Assembly (NCBI RefSeq): GCF_001522545.3 | Contig: NC_031770.1 | Location: 34,350,710-34,414,709, forward strand | Direction of reading: 5' to 3' | Source of the DNA: Parus major | Lineage: Eukaryota > Chordata > Aves > Passeriformes > Paridae | Length of the DNA: 64,000 nt | Part shown: one piece after another, positions 11,233 through 24,510 of the stretch | Position numbering within the stretch: position 1 is the first letter of the stretch | Layout: each line of letters opens with the position of its first letter | Program-made: the position numbers and the translations under genes | Notes under the pieces: model-generated | What the model was told of the DNA's origin: nothing | Database searches by the model: none | Seen by the model: the letters and a program-made list of their open reading frames with translations, nothing else

Positions 11233-11361
11233 TGAGAAATGCCCGTCACAAGATGTGTAACAGAAAGAATGTACACATATCTATGTTTACAGTTACTGTC
11301 CTGGGAAAGTCCTTAGAAAAACTATGTTAGCAAGCTCAGAAGCTGAGTTTTCAGGGCGACA
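11233..11361 (-). repeat. 5' LTR of the endogenous retrovirus (U3 part only)
   Basis: On the minus strand this begins TGTCGCCCTGAAAACTCAG directly inside the duplication and runs 129 bases to GGGCATTTCTCA, where the gap begins. That last segment matches the 3' LTR at 8537-8549. The remaining U3, the TATA box, R and U5 are lost in the gap. The first 100 or so bases do not obviously match the corresponding part of the 3' LTR. Confidence 0.75.
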
Positions 11362-11367
11362 ATCATG
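11362..11367 (+). repeat. Target-site duplication, right copy (ATCATG)
   Basis: Identical to 8380-8385 and immediately outside the retroviral terminus GGGCGACA. It fixes the right-hand insertion boundary. Confidence 0.88.
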
Positions 11368-11653
11368 TAGTGACAGGAGAAGGGGGAATGGCCTTAAACT
11401 GAAGGAGAGTAAATTTAGATTAGGTGTTAGAAAGAAACTCTTTACTCTGATGGCGGCAAGGCACTGGAACAGGTTGCCCAGACATGTGAATTCATTAAAC
11501 CTGAAAGTGTTCAAGATCAGGCTGGCTGGGGCTCTGAATAACATCATCAAGTGGAAGGTGTTCCTGCCCTTGGCAGGGGAGTTGGAACTAAATAATCCTT
11601 AAGAATCCTCCCAACTCTAAATATTCTATGATTCTGTGATTCCATTCTATGAT
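11368..11653 (+). mobile_element. CR1 LINE, 3' part of the split copy
   Basis: The interrupted CR1 continues as TAGTGACAGGAGAAGGGGGA, then GTGTTAGAAAGAAACTC, GGCACTGGAACAGGTTGCCC, GTGGAAGGTGTTCCTGCC and GGAGTTGGAACTAAATAATC. It ends in degenerate tandem 8-mers (ATTCTATG, ATTCTGTG, ATTCTATG), the CR1 3' signature. Together with 8193-8385 it makes one plus-strand 3' end. It has no coding capacity. Confidence 0.92.
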
Positions 11654-14600
11654 TTTCCATATATTACTGGATAATTTCATTAAAGACAATAAAATATTTC
11701 AAAGCAATGGGAGAACAAAATGTTAAGAGCTGTAAAGATGGCTGTGATCTTGGCTGACACAAATCAGAGTGCAAACAATGACACCAGTGTAGCTTGGCTG
11801 GTTTTTTTTTTTGCAGTTAGATATCTCAGAGAGTAAGAACAGGGAGTAGCTTGTGGCAATTTCCTGTATATGGTGTACATAAAGAATTACCATAATTGTG
11901 CCTGTCTGCTTAAAGTAATTTACCTTGCATTCTCTTATTTTCTTCCAACTTTGATCTGTTTCCAGTTTGTGGGGGGTTTTATTTAGTTTGGGGGAGGACT
12001 GTTCTGTTCTGCAGGGGGTGTGGCTTTTTTTTTCATGTTCCTCTCTAAACTGCAGTATAGGCATTTGCAAAAGTGCATCTTTTTCTGGTTTTATATCTCC
12101 TTAAAACATGGTATGACAATGCTTGGGCTCTCCTTCACTGCAGTGACAGAGAACCAGGAAAACCACTTTTGATATTAATTTTCCAGGAGTTGACGTCTGC
12201 TAAAATATATGGTTCCTGTCCAAGTGTTCCCTTTCAGCAATAGGGTAGAACAAAATCTGTATTTTGTAAAATGAACTCTAGAGATGCCTCAGTTTACATT
12301 TTACCATTGGCATGATGATGTTAGCTAAACACAGAAATGAAGTTAAAAAATGCAATGAGCTTCCACGAAACCCCATGGGATTAGATTTTCAGCTGAGACA
12401 TCAGTGAAAACACATTTAAAGTCTAATTACCTGAGTTTCTAGGTTGATGTAGGTGATGCAAAATAATAGTGCAATTCTGTATGACAAGAATACCACAAAA
12501 TAATGATAGCTGAGATTGCTGAGTTTATATTTGCCGCCTTAATATCAACAAAGCATGAAAGCTGTTGTGTCAATAATGTAAGATGATTACGTTATCTCCT
12601 TCTGAAGTTATTAATCTTTGTTGCAGTGTGCCTAGTTAAATCAGTCAACACAATCTTTTCACTGCAAGAATTTTGTTAAAAAAAAAAAAGTCTGGTAATG
12701 CACATTGACAAATCATTTTTCCATTTAAGATAATGCAATTAAAGTTGATTTCCCAGTAAATTATCCTTCTTTCCAAAAATGAGCAAGAAAAGCCCTGCAG
12801 GTTCAAACTTTAATTATTTAAATGCTTATAAAATATACAGCTTGTGAGGTCTGGATGAGCAAATAAATTGAGGGAATGCTGAGCCCAGGTATTTCAAAAC
12901 TCTTAAGCATTTAGAGTAATTACTAGTTAAACCTGGGAAGCCCTTATAAAAAGGTAAGACATGCCAGAGGGAGTTGTCAGAAACTAAGAATCATCATCTA
13001 ATTTTATTACTTATATATTTCATTAATAAAAAACTATGGGGAAAATGTATTTAAAGCCACATTTGAGATTGTTGATTCTGTAAGGTGATGAGGAATTCTG
13101 TAAGATAATCAGGAAGAAGTTTATGCTGATATTAACACAGACAATTTTCATAATGGCTATGATGTTTTTAGATAGTTTTAGTGTATCAATGCTGGCTTCG
13201 TCAGTGGTACACAACTCATGTGTAAATCATTGCCTGAAAGCACAAATTCTTAGATGCAGTCAGTGAAAGTAACTCCTCTGAAGAACGGAGACCTTAAACT
13301 GAAATCTGTCTTCAGTGATAAAGTTATTCCTAGATCTGGATCCAAGTATGTTACTCTGTATTCCTTGCCTCCTTGCTACTTGCTATAAAGTCTAGGGTTT
13401 TTTCTGTCCCTATTTCTTTGCTCTCTACTACAAGCATTCTTAAGCCCACCTTGGGGCTGCTTGAGTTTGAAACAGATGACTTAGATCTTCAACAAGCCTC
13501 CACACATCTCTCAAACTGATTCCTGAGCAGATAGTCTCCAAAGTTAAAAAGGTTTCTGGTCTTGTCAGCAGTCCATCATATTTTCACTGTGATAGGACTT
13601 ATTACTGCTGTATAAAGAGCTAAAGAAAGGAATTTTAACCTTGCTTTCACAGGCACAATAGGTGGAAAGATGTGATAGTGATATATGTAGGGGAATTCAG
13701 ATAATTTGGTTAGAGGGGAATTCCCTGAATTTTACTCTTATTACCTAGGAATCAATCAGGTCTAAAACATAGCTATAAAAACATACCTTTTGTTTTGGTG
13801 CTTTACTGTGAGCATGACATGTGGCTTGGCTTCAGGAAAGGGATCCCAGGTCTGGAGATGCACCTTGGCCAAAGATGAGCCAGCTACAGGCTGAAACCCA
13901 AGATCTGAGGAAGGAGGCAGGTTGGACTTGAGAACGCCTCTGTGGAGACAGAGAGTTTTGGATCCAACAGAGGATTCCCAACCCCTGATCAGGGGAATGT
14001 CTATCACTGCACGTCTTGACATATCCCTCAGATTTGTGTGCACCTGGCAGTGCACATCAGTAGGTGTTGGTTTTGGTCCATGCCACGTGTTTTAACCCAG
14101 AATTAAAAGAGACAATTGGATGATGAAAATTAAGCAGATGAGGAAAAAACCCAAACTAAATAAAGTTGTGGCTGGCTGATCAAGCTATTTTCTGAAGCTA
14201 CAAAACTGTGTGCAGATAAACTTCAGAGCCTGGGACAGGAGTAGCTTCAGACCAGCACAGCATGTGGGCACCATGCATTTCTCCTGCTCTGCTAAGGCAG
14301 TGTTGGTACCTGCTGTGTTTGCTAGGGCTTTCTGTGGCAGTGCTGTGCTCCTGCTTTGATTGTACTATGCCACAGATCATGAAGTAGCACTATAAATAAT
14401 ACATCATAATAAAGTCACATGAAGGAAGGTACAGAATCAGTATCCTTGAATGCAATCTGGGTAAATTAATGGGGATCTTGTAGGAAATTATGAAAACCAA
14501 ATTTTAGTAGTGCAGTTAGACAGCGTAAATTGCCCAAGAGATTATTCCAGCTCTATTCTATAACATCCATGGATATTAAATGTCAGCAGAAAGAAAATAA

Positions 14601-17600
14601 ACTCTGATACAAAGCATGAAAACACAGTTCATTATGTTTAATGTTCAAAAAGCAATTGACTGAATTCTGCTGTCAGTTACAATGGCAGGGTGTATAAAGG
14701 AGAGGGTGTGAAGTGCTGGCCATCTGTAACTTCATTCATGTGGAAAAACCTCTGCAAGAAATTTGCAGGGGTTAATTTCCCAAAATTGACCTAGTCTTTC
14801 CCCATTTCTTCCTTGTCTAGTATATGTACCAAAATAACCATGTTTTGATATGTATCTTCTGTGGCTATTGCATTTAAACACACAAAGTACACATGGAGTA
14901 CTAATGAGTTTGTGTTCAGGATCCTCATCTGGGTGGAAGGGCCAAGAGTTAATCTGACATTACTCTTTCAGTAATTTATGATGTTTCTACTTCCTAAGAC
15001 AGGAATAACGACTGTGAAAGCCTAGTAATGTATTTGGAAATGAAAACTTAAAAAAAATGAAGAAAACAAACATGATATTCTCCAAAACTTCTCATGATTT
15101 AATTCTGTGTTACAAGTTGTATTTATTTCTAAGAAATATCTTGTATTCCATCTGTAATGGATGCTAAGAGACTAGAATCCACTCCTGAGAATTTGTCCTA
15201 TCTACTGTTTGGTGTGCCCTGCCTCTTAGCCCAAGTGCACCAAGGTACATGAAGAGATATCTTTGCTTAGCCTCCAGTGAAATTACATATTAATTTAAAA
15301 CATGTAACCAAAGAAAAATAGTGTTCAATTACCATTAAAATTTCATGTTCTTGCATAAGCATTTCTAGCAGTGTCAGACTGAGGATACAGAAGTACGGAG
15401 CAAAATATTCAATATGAAAACTCATTATTTTTTTCTCTCTTGAACAAAAATGAATAATTAACCTCAAGGTTGGAGGCTTACTATTACTTTATATTCCTTT
15501 TTTCATTGCTCTACATTAAAATATATATAAGGACATGTCTATATGTGTATAATGCATTGTGTTCATGTATTTAAAGAACATTAAGTTCAAAGCTGGGGTT
15601 TATAAAAGACTTAAGTAGCTCAAAAGCCCCCCTGTCATTGTTCTTTAAAAGCACTTTGAGACCTCAGTAATCTAGGTCCTCTGAAAAATTTGCCCTTCAG
15701 TCCCTTGTTAAGAGTCCAGCAGTACAAGGTGTAGGGTGCTGGCTGGTGTTATGAGCTCACCCCAGAGCTGGGCTTTGACAAGCTGCTTCCTGAAGCCAAA
15801 GCGGAACTGCCTTGTCTCCTCTTTAGAGTCACTCCATGTCCTTGGTGTTGCATCCCTTCCTCTTTGTTAGAGCCCAGGAACTGGATTTGTATATGTACAA
15901 AGGCAGCTGTACCATATAGTGTGTTCTCTGCTGAATATGAAGAGGTGTGGCTGAGAACATAGAGACCTAAACAACTACTCTAGAAACAGTAGCCCTTTAC
16001 TGTGAGCCTGCATCAAAAACAGCCTTTACAAACAGTTTTCTACTATTACCTGTGTTCTTGGTTTATGTGGTTTCTTGTAGTTTTATTGTTGTTGTGCTTT
16101 GGGGTTTTTTTGGCTTTGGTATTTATTAACATGCTGAGGGTCTCTTAAAACTAATTCAAAAGAAATCAGCTTTTTATTTTTTTTTCTCTCTGATTAAATA
16201 TTTTTATGTGACACTGAAACTATTTTTTTCAATAGCAGTTTCCTTGAGTTCCTGAGATCCCAGCAGAGTTTCTGGAGTGAGAGGAGACACGAAGTCCATT
16301 TTCACATATAACTTGGAAATAACACAATATAGAAGATCCATATTCATATTCTATGTCCTAGAAATCATTAACTACTCTCCAGCTGTAATATCTTAATTTT
16401 GGAGTTAGTTTGGTTCTGGTCCCATGATTTTTAAGGTCTCTGTTTTACTTTGAATGGGAAAGAAAGAAAAGCTTGTGGAACGTGAAACTGCTCTCTTCCC
16501 ACTCCCCTGCCTTTCTTAAAGGTGTCTTGTAGTAAGACAAGAAGACCAACCTTCATGAAATTCAGCAGAGAGTATTTCAGCTGAGAGCTGAAACCCTCCA
16601 AATTCCTCACTGTGTCATCCAAACTGGGATTTTCATCAGGATTTTGCCTGGAGAAGCACTGTGTATGTGTGTCTTAGGTGTAGTTGCACCAACAGACAGG
16701 AGGGATTTTTCCTTGAAGATCTGATTGCTTAAAATATCAACATGCACTGTATATATAATATTAATTAATAAATGTTGTTTAATCAGATATTTTCTTCAGA
16801 AAAAAAATATGTATCTTCCCTTTTAATAGGAAAGCAAGACTATGTGTAGAATATATAATGCATTATTACTGAAAAATACACTGGACCTTTAACTTGTTGT
16901 GACCTTTAACACAGGGTTGAAAGACAGTTCCATTTTCCTCTATCACAGGAATCTCCAGTGGCACGAATATCAGAATGTATCCATGACAGATAAAATTAGA
17001 AATTGAGATACAGAATTCTAGATTTCCTCTGTGAGTTTTCCCACTCAGGTATACTTAAATTTAGAAAATATTTTCATTTATATAGCCTTGATTCCTGTTC
17101 TTTCTTAACAAACAAGACCCATGACAAAAACAAAACAAAACAAAACAAAAAAAACCCACAGAAAATCTCTCAAAATAACTCCAGAAACAAGTTAATATTC
17201 TTTCTGCAGAATCATTGCAGACAGGAACAGCTCTATTCAAAATTTGCTCTTTGTCATCTCATAATTCTCAAAGCTCTGTTACACCTTCTCTGCATCTGCA
17301 TGAGTAGTTTGCCTTTAACCCAGAAAACCTGAAGGTCTCAGCCTGATTTCAGAGGTGTTCAGCTAATTGCTACAGAAAGATCAATGATTCAACCAGGAAG
17401 CTTCAGGTTCATAGTACTTGTAAATAACTTCAAAGTTATTCCTGGTGAAATACAAAAAGGTGGCATGTTTATACTCACCTTTTTGGCATTTTTTACTGCT
17501 TATTCAGAGAATCCAGCCAAGGTTTATCTTCACCTAACCTATAAATTGTTCATGAAAAAACAACCCAGCAAAATCCTACAGCACTGACTCCTCCTTTGTG

Positions 17601-20600
17601 ATTGCCCTTGCCTTCCACTTTCCCCTTCTCTGAAAGAATAAACATTTCTATATCTTCTGATTGAAGGTCCAAGGAACTCTTCACCAGTACTTTTCCCCAT
17701 GAAATGCAGTGTTTAGGGTGCAGAATCTGAGATGTGAGGCCAATATGACACATCTGATATAGAACAATTTACTCAGCTTCTTCTCAAGGTAATGTTGCAG
17801 TCCTAAGCCACCATATGACCATAGTTTTGACTCAAAAAAAGCCAAAACTGAGTCAGTGGTGTTTAATCTTTGGTTTGCATCCAAAAAAGTAAAATAACAA
17901 TTCCAGTGAATCTGTAGGCTTCTCAACAGTAAATTTAAGCTGATGGACTTGAGCTTCTTTTTCTACATTTTTTTCTTTAAAATAGCTCACGAACTTTCTG
18001 GGGCCAAAGAAAATGGTTTATAAATTAAAATCATAATTGAAACAAAGCATTGAACCTCAACTCTTTAAGATTACGTGCAAAGAACTTTCTATCTTACTTT
18101 CTGACTTAGATGGTATTTTCACTTCAGTTTTAGTTTCCACTTATTTCCTTCTCAACTGAAATCATGAACAGTCTCCATTTCCTCTACCCCTTCCCCTGTT
18201 TCTATCTGCTTGCCTGGAATGGCCCACACATCACAAATATTTTCTGCACCCCTTTTTAAGCTGAATGTATGTAAGGAAAAAAAATGTTATTCTGCAGGTG
18301 TCACTCCTCTGCTGTCTTATCTGTTAGGGTGCAGTGAGACTTTGATACCTTGTGAAAAGTCAGATACTTTCCAACTGAGCCTGGTCACAATGACTCCAGT
18401 GAATGCATCAGAGAAATGCAAGCTGTCAAATTTCTCCGTCAGCCCTGGAGGAGAGGAGCCCTTTCACATCCCACAGGAGAATCTCAGAATTTACTCTGCT
18501 CTCCCAGAATGCATGCAATGCTCAAGACAGGGTGTGGAAATATAGTGAAATGTAAAGAACAGTGGGAAAGCATGGCTAAGCTTAAGAGACACTAGCATGA
18601 AGAAGTGGGATAGCAGAGTTCTTATTCCTAGTATTTAAAGAAAAAGCATAGTACTGTAAGTGTAGAAATCACAGTGTTGCTGTGTCCAAGAAACTAAAAT
18701 AAATCATTCAGATGAAATATATAGCTACAAAGTCAAGGCATGGCATGAAAAGGTTTTGGCTCTTGTTTGAAGGGGAGACTCAGTAGGAAGAAGGTTGTGC
18801 AGGCTGGAAATTATAAGGAAATTTCTTTAGGTTGAGATTCATAAGGGTAGCACAAATGTTTCCCCTTCTTAGCTGAAGGACTTCTACAAGGAACACAGGA
18901 TCTTCAGGGGATATGGGGTTCAATTTCCTTATTGAACTGGTGATGCACAGACTTAAGAAATTGTGTCAGTCTAGCATCTCATCAAAACAGCAAAAACAGC
19001 AAAACAGCAAAATCCACCCTGATAATTTTTCTCCTGTTTATGATTGTGTGAAGTATATTAAATTTTCTTTGGAAAGATGGCATTTTTTCATTTTTGAGCA
19101 TCTTGCATTTTTCCAGTGAATAGCAAAACGATATGTGTAAATGCTGAAACAGTGGAGCCTTGACAGAAAGTTCAATGAGTTTATCTATTTTCATCTGAAA
19201 AAATTGCTGTCAGTTCTTATTGCAGCTCCCCAAGTTGAAGATGCATCTTTCATCATAGGTGAGATCCTCATCTTGCTTTTCCTGTATTTCTGTTCAGAGC
19301 TGTTCTTTTGACCGAGGTGAAACAACTGTGACACTCCTGTACTGGAAGAAAATTCAGATTCTATCCCCAGAAATTTGAACAAATTTTTATTTGTCCCTCT
19401 GTGCATGAACAAAAGCCTTATATTTTAGGTTTGGGACTTTTTTTTCAATAGATTAAAGAACTGAAAAATCTTATTCTCACAGGAGTGAATGCACTTTAGT
19501 ATTCACTATTCAAAAAAGCCCCAACCAATTTCCCATTCCTTCACTCTGTGTTTGGAAAGTTTAATGCACTCCTTTTAGCAGTGAGTTCCTCTTTACATGT
19601 CTAATCTGACATAAAGCCACCAGAGAAGAGATTTCAGCTGGTAATCTTGAGGCTGAAGATCTAAATCTTTTAGGATGTTAGTCACTTACTTAAAGGTAGG
19701 AGTAATGCTAAACTTCCTTCTTCCCTAAGCTGCAGAACTGAGATAAATAGTGAGGTTTTTTATTGTTCCACAACTTTTTGAAGAATAATTTATTCCTGTA
19801 TAACAAAAGAAATTATTATAGAAAAAAAAAAAAATAGATGAGGTTTGTGACACTCAAAACCCAAGGTAAATAAAGGAGCTTCAAGAAGTTATGGAAAGAT
19901 TCTGGACAAAATCAAAGGAATATGTCTGATATCAAAGACTGAAGTTAAAAACCTTTGGCTGATGTTCAGTCACCATGCTTTACATAATTAATTAAATAGT
20001 TAAAAGCTAGTCTGGCATAAGCAAAGGTTGTTTTTCGTTATGCCTGAAATGTGCAAACAGGGCTTTGAACAACAACCTTATGACGGCCTGAAAACTGGTG
20101 TAGTGTGCTTCACAGGGATTTCTATAGGGATTTATTTTCCTATATTTTGCAGCCAATTTTTTTTTTTAATAATTAATCTTTGACTTAAACCTAGCTCTCT
20201 GTGTCAGATGTCAAACTTGCACTGATTTCAGACCTCTCAAATTCATGCCTTGATAAAAGTTATTTGCTCCAGATAAGCATCCAAACATTTGAATACTTCT
20301 GTGCTTCAAAACTTAACTATAGACCTTTTGAACTTCACTCAGTACTACTACAAATCTAATCCATTCATGAATATTCATCCAATGTAACAGTAATTGTGAT
20401 GTTATTGTGTCACTTCTACATAATTGAAGGCTCTTCAGCAACACCTGTGAAACCTTCTGACTTTTAAACTAACCACAGCTATCTTTTTTTATGTTTATGT
20501 TTTATTATATCTCAAATACCACCCTGGGAACATGGTCAAACAGATGATTTTGAGAGTTGCCCTCTAAAGAAAGGAGGAAAGCATAAAAGCATTCTGCAGG

Positions 20601-23600
20601 GAAAAGTAAATTAGAAGGATTGGTTTCATTAGAAGGCACATAAGCTTTTGTGATCCATCTGTTGGCAGTAACTCTCCTTACTAAATAGATCTGAATAGTA
20701 AAGAAAGAAAAAAAACAACAAAAAAAACCCATGCAAATTTTAAAAAACCTCTGGGAGTTAAAAGTTAGGCAGAAGTCACTGTTTCAGGCTCTTAGAATTG
20801 TCCCAGTGAGAGAGAAAATAGGATCTGTCCTGTGCAGAACAGGTGGCTTTTCTTCAAGCCACAGATGTCCTGAAATTGGAGACAAAAATCTGATGGCAGA
20901 CTGCTGAAGGACATGACACATATTAATGCAGATCTTCTCCATCTTCATGCCTCAACACTGCCAGGGCACACCTGGGACAAAGTCCTTCAGGAGGAAGCTG
21001 TACTGATAGCTACTCTGACAAAGGGGCTCAGACAGGTTCTCTCACTCTTCTTTGACACTTGAGTCAGGCCCTTGACCCTTTTCATTATGCCTTTTTAGTG
21101 AAGCTTATCCTCTCCTTTCTTGCAGTTGGCTTCTCTCAAAGGTAGCAACTCTAATTCCCACATTGGGTGGGCCAGTGGCTTGCTTTAGGCTGGGATTCTT
21201 CCCTGTCTATTGCCTATTGCAGCCACCTCTGCCTTAGAAGAAAATGATGCCTTGGCTCACTTTTTCCTGGTTTTGAAATAGTTTTTCTTTTCTGGATGCT
21301 ATAAGCTCCCCTCTGAAGACCAACAGCATTACTATTTCTATAGGCCTGAAATTGGTATGCAAAATCTCCATCCTCGTTACCAGCCAACTCTTTTCTTGTG
21401 GTTTTAAGCCACCATGGAAGCTGCATCCAATTGTCTGGTTAGCTACAGCTATGGGAGATAATGAGGGCAGTTAGAAATCTTTCCAAATTGCTACCCTGTG
21501 GGACTTTTTTCTTGGCTTCACTCTTTGTTTGCCTTATTTTCCCTGTCTGTAAGCCAGAAACCTGAAATTTCATGAATTTGTATAGTATCACGTACAGAAA
21601 TCTTGCAGAGAACTGCACCAATTCAAGGCAATAGGGGTACATTCTTCAGGACTAGAATGAAATATTTAGATGCATAGAAAATTCCCACCCAGGGATGGTG
21701 AAGTTTTTGGCTGGAACACCTGAAAATCTACTCGTTCCTTCTATTTACCATATATGAAATGGTGCTTTGGAAAAATGTTTAGAGTGAAAGATAGGGAATG
21801 ATAATAAGAGTGATAGCAACTGTAATGTCTGAGGAATGTTTGAAGAACAGAGGTAGACAACATCATCTGGAATACAGAAGACTTGTCTAAAGTCATTTCA
21901 GGTGATTTTTCACTGGGTATGGGGAAGAAGCAGACTGAAAGAAACCCAGAAATGTTCTGAAAGTACTAAAAGTGATCAGAAGGGTACTATTAGTCTGGCA
22001 TTTCTGCATGCTCTGCAGGAATGTAGATACCAGGTTTACTTTGATGTTTTGGACCTTTAATTAAGCTTGAAGAAATTAATCTTTAAACCCTGTGAAAATT
22101 CTTTTCTTCAGCATTCTTGTGTTAGGCTCAGTACAGTCTTAAAAGATAGAGTTTCCAAGGTCTCCAAAATACAGAGCCAGAACATTACCTTTAAAGAGGG
22201 TAAAGTCCTTCTCTCCTCAATCATTTGTGGTTAGCTTGACCTCATGTCCCTATCTTAAACATCTCCCAACCACAAATATTAGGCAGAGACAGGGCACAGA
22301 GATGCCCTTGCTGCAAATAAATGGCTCTGTATGGAGGAAAGGGGAAGAGTCTTCTTCCTTCAGCTTTGCAGAATATACACACATATTCTGGCCCCAGACT
22401 GTGCTTAATCTGCTAGTTCTGATTGCGCAGAACAAACAGTTCACTGGGGACCCTTCTCAAGCCAAAAACCTGAAAAACCCGCACAGGGTATTATGCCAGG
22501 CTAAAGGAACATGTAGAATGTAAAATAGCCCTTCCTAAATTCTGGATTAGAAACACTAGGATAATGCTTTCTATCCTTCCCTTGCAATCTTGTCTGAAAT
22601 GGACATCATGAAGGTAACTTTATTAATATTTCACATTTCAGTAATATTTCAGGCAATGTCACATGAGAATAAAGCAAAAATGCACTTCTGAGCTACTTTA
22701 GTGACATCTCTCTAATATGCTTGACATGCAAGACACAGATTCATCTTTTAGATGATTAGATAACTGGATTCTTTTTCCCCTTTGATGTCTAGCAGCTCCT
22801 TGCTCCCTTTTTGAGTCCTAGATGCATAATGTATAGCTTCTTTACTTAGTTCAGTGGTAAATTCTGAATTGCTTCCTAGTCTTCATCAAATATGAGTCAT
22901 GGGCCAAGTCTGCCTTAGATAACCTGCAGAGATTGAAGTATATAGTCCAGTTTGAATCCAGTGAGGAATATTTCTGTTCAGTTCAATAAAAGCTTTATGG
23001 ATATTTTTTTAATTTTTTTTTCCTTCCTTCCCTCCACAAACTTCTAAAACTCTAAGAAAAATTAGTGTATCCCTGACAAGACTACATTAAACCTTTCAGT
23101 CTTGTGGGAAATTCTTCCAAAGCACAAGTAGTGTTTTGAATTGCAATAGGTGTAATATTAACACCATTATGGTATTATTTCAACAGTCATGTTCATAACA
23201 GGACTCTATAGATAAAAGTGTTTTTTCCTTGGCTCTTTTTATTCTCTCTGAAACAGCAAATGGATGTTAAAACCAATAGAAAACATTTGTTTTGATTGTT
23301 ATTTTGCCCTTGAAATGGAACAACAAAATAGAACAGTGTGAACATTGCCTATTTAATGCTGCACAATACAGAAATGGCATATAAACATTGTTTTTACATA
23401 CATGTCCATGCATACCATCTTGCAATGTAATCTGGTAGATTTCCGGCAGCTGTGACTTATGATAATGCAACAGTACACCACAGATTTGGTTCACTGCATA
23501 CCTTATTAAGATTTTGTCCCTTTTCAGTGTAGAATGATATTTTTTATTGATTCAGTCTACATCATGGAAACTGGCTAAGCAGACCTGATTGTTTGGCCAA

Positions 23601-24340
23601 TCATCTAATTTTGTGCTATTCTTCTCTTCTATTACACCTGATTGAATCAATTTTAACATCCCTGACTGCTTTCTAAACACTGTGTAGCTGAATGTTGGAT
23701 TCATTTTCATTTGTTCCTTGAAGGTACAGGAACAGAATAGTTAGATTGGCCTTTTATAAGAGCATCCTGACAATTATGGTTTTTGTTTGTTACAAAATAC
23801 ATGCAGGTGAATTCTCTCCAACTTCAAGATATTTTCTTAGAGTAAGATCCATGCTATCCATGCCATCCATGCCATTCCAATGTTACTAATGCACACATAC
23901 TGCTAGTTTAAACACGAATGTTTGCTTTCAAGCATTACATTTTCCAGGTCATTATGGGTTAGCTGGGCATTATGCAGAGCTAAACATATTTCTTCTGCGT
24001 TTTTGCTGTGGGTTAAAGCAAAAGCTGAACATCTCCGATTTCTAAGAGATAAAATATTTACAATTAAACCTAAAGTGAGTAGATCTATCTTTTGCAAAAT
24101 ACACCATCTGTATCTTTAGATAGACCAATGTTGGAAATTATGTATAAACTGACATGGTCTATTCTAATCAAATAAAGTCATGAGTCATAGCTTCCTCCAG
24201 AAAAAAAAAATAGCTTTTTCAACAAAATGGAATTTTTGTGTTGAAAGAACCCTTAATTTCAATGTTTTTCTGTAATCTACAGTACTTACACTAATGTTTC
24301 ATGTAAATGAAAATAAAGGCATAAAACTATATCAGGAGTA
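11654..24340. other. Gene-free AT-rich unique DNA
   Basis: No coding exon or named repeat is recognised in this stretch of about 12.7 kb. Open frames reach 115 codons (11723-12070, minus), without domains. Minor simple features are A/T runs (about 11801-11812, 12679-12690), an AAAAC-repeat stretch near 17126-17156, a T tract near 20158-20166, and a low-complexity CAGCAAAA stretch near 18985-19012. The block at 12540-12960 is rich in homeodomain-like ATTA/TAAT cores and could be conserved non-coding DNA, but this cannot be tested from one sequence. Confidence 0.55.
23847..23873 (+). repeat. 9-bp tandem repeat, three copies
   Basis: ATCCATGCT is followed by two copies of ATCCATGCC. It is a short minisatellite-like repeat, probably from replication slippage. 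Confidence 0.8.
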
Positions 24341-24510
24341 TGTGTAAGTCAGCACAGACAGACACCTCTTCACAGAGAGAGAATTTATTGCCATTATTGT
24401 GCTAACCATGGGATCCCCAAAGATGCACCATGGCAGAGTTGAAAATGCAGGCACCATAAACTCAGTTCCTGCTAGAGGATCACCAACCTGCTGACCACAT
24501 CTGTTTATCA
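24341..24510 (-). mobile_element. Possible LTR or LTR fragment
   Basis: On the minus strand this has features of an LTR 3' half: GGCAATAAATTCTCTC supplies an AATAAA signal (plus about 24384-24389), followed by GTGAAGAGGTGTCTGTCTG and a terminus TTACACA. The plus edge TGTGTAAGTC therefore begins with TG and could be an LTR end. An opposite end at TTATCA (24510) is flanked by AGGATTA, resembling AGGAGTA before the left end (6 of 7 bases), but that is weak. I do not recognise the family. It could equally be unique sequence with a chance AATAAA. Confidence 0.3.

Larger units (their letters stand above)
8386..11361 (-). mobile_element. Defective class II (betaretrovirus-like) endogenous retrovirus
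   Basis: An LTR retroelement in minus orientation is inserted into a CR1. Both outer termini follow the retroviral rule on the minus strand: it begins TGTCGCCCTG at 11361 and ends GCGGTAACA at 8386, with the identical 6-bp duplication ATCATG outside. From 5' to 3' on the minus strand there is a partial 5' LTR, an N gap, a GC-rich stretch, a dUTPase-like domain, a protease DTG box, and reverse transcriptase fragments through YMDD. A short tail with a poly-T tract (poly-A on the plus strand, about 8730-8746) then leads to the 3' LTR. RNase H, integrase and env are missing between about 8795 and the 3' LTR, so this is an internally deleted provirus. The dUTPase-protease order is typical of betaretroviruses. 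Frameshifts and stops make it non-functional. Its true length is uncertain because of the gap. Confidence 0.9.

Noticed and set aside
10122..11330. 365- and 384-codon open frames across the N run
   Set aside because: They are open only because N codons cannot be stops; real sequence on either side is less than 50 codons.
13762..14055. 97-codon minus frame in a slightly GC-richer stretch
   Set aside because: No family resemblance, no promoter or splice context; the composition alone makes a chance frame likely.
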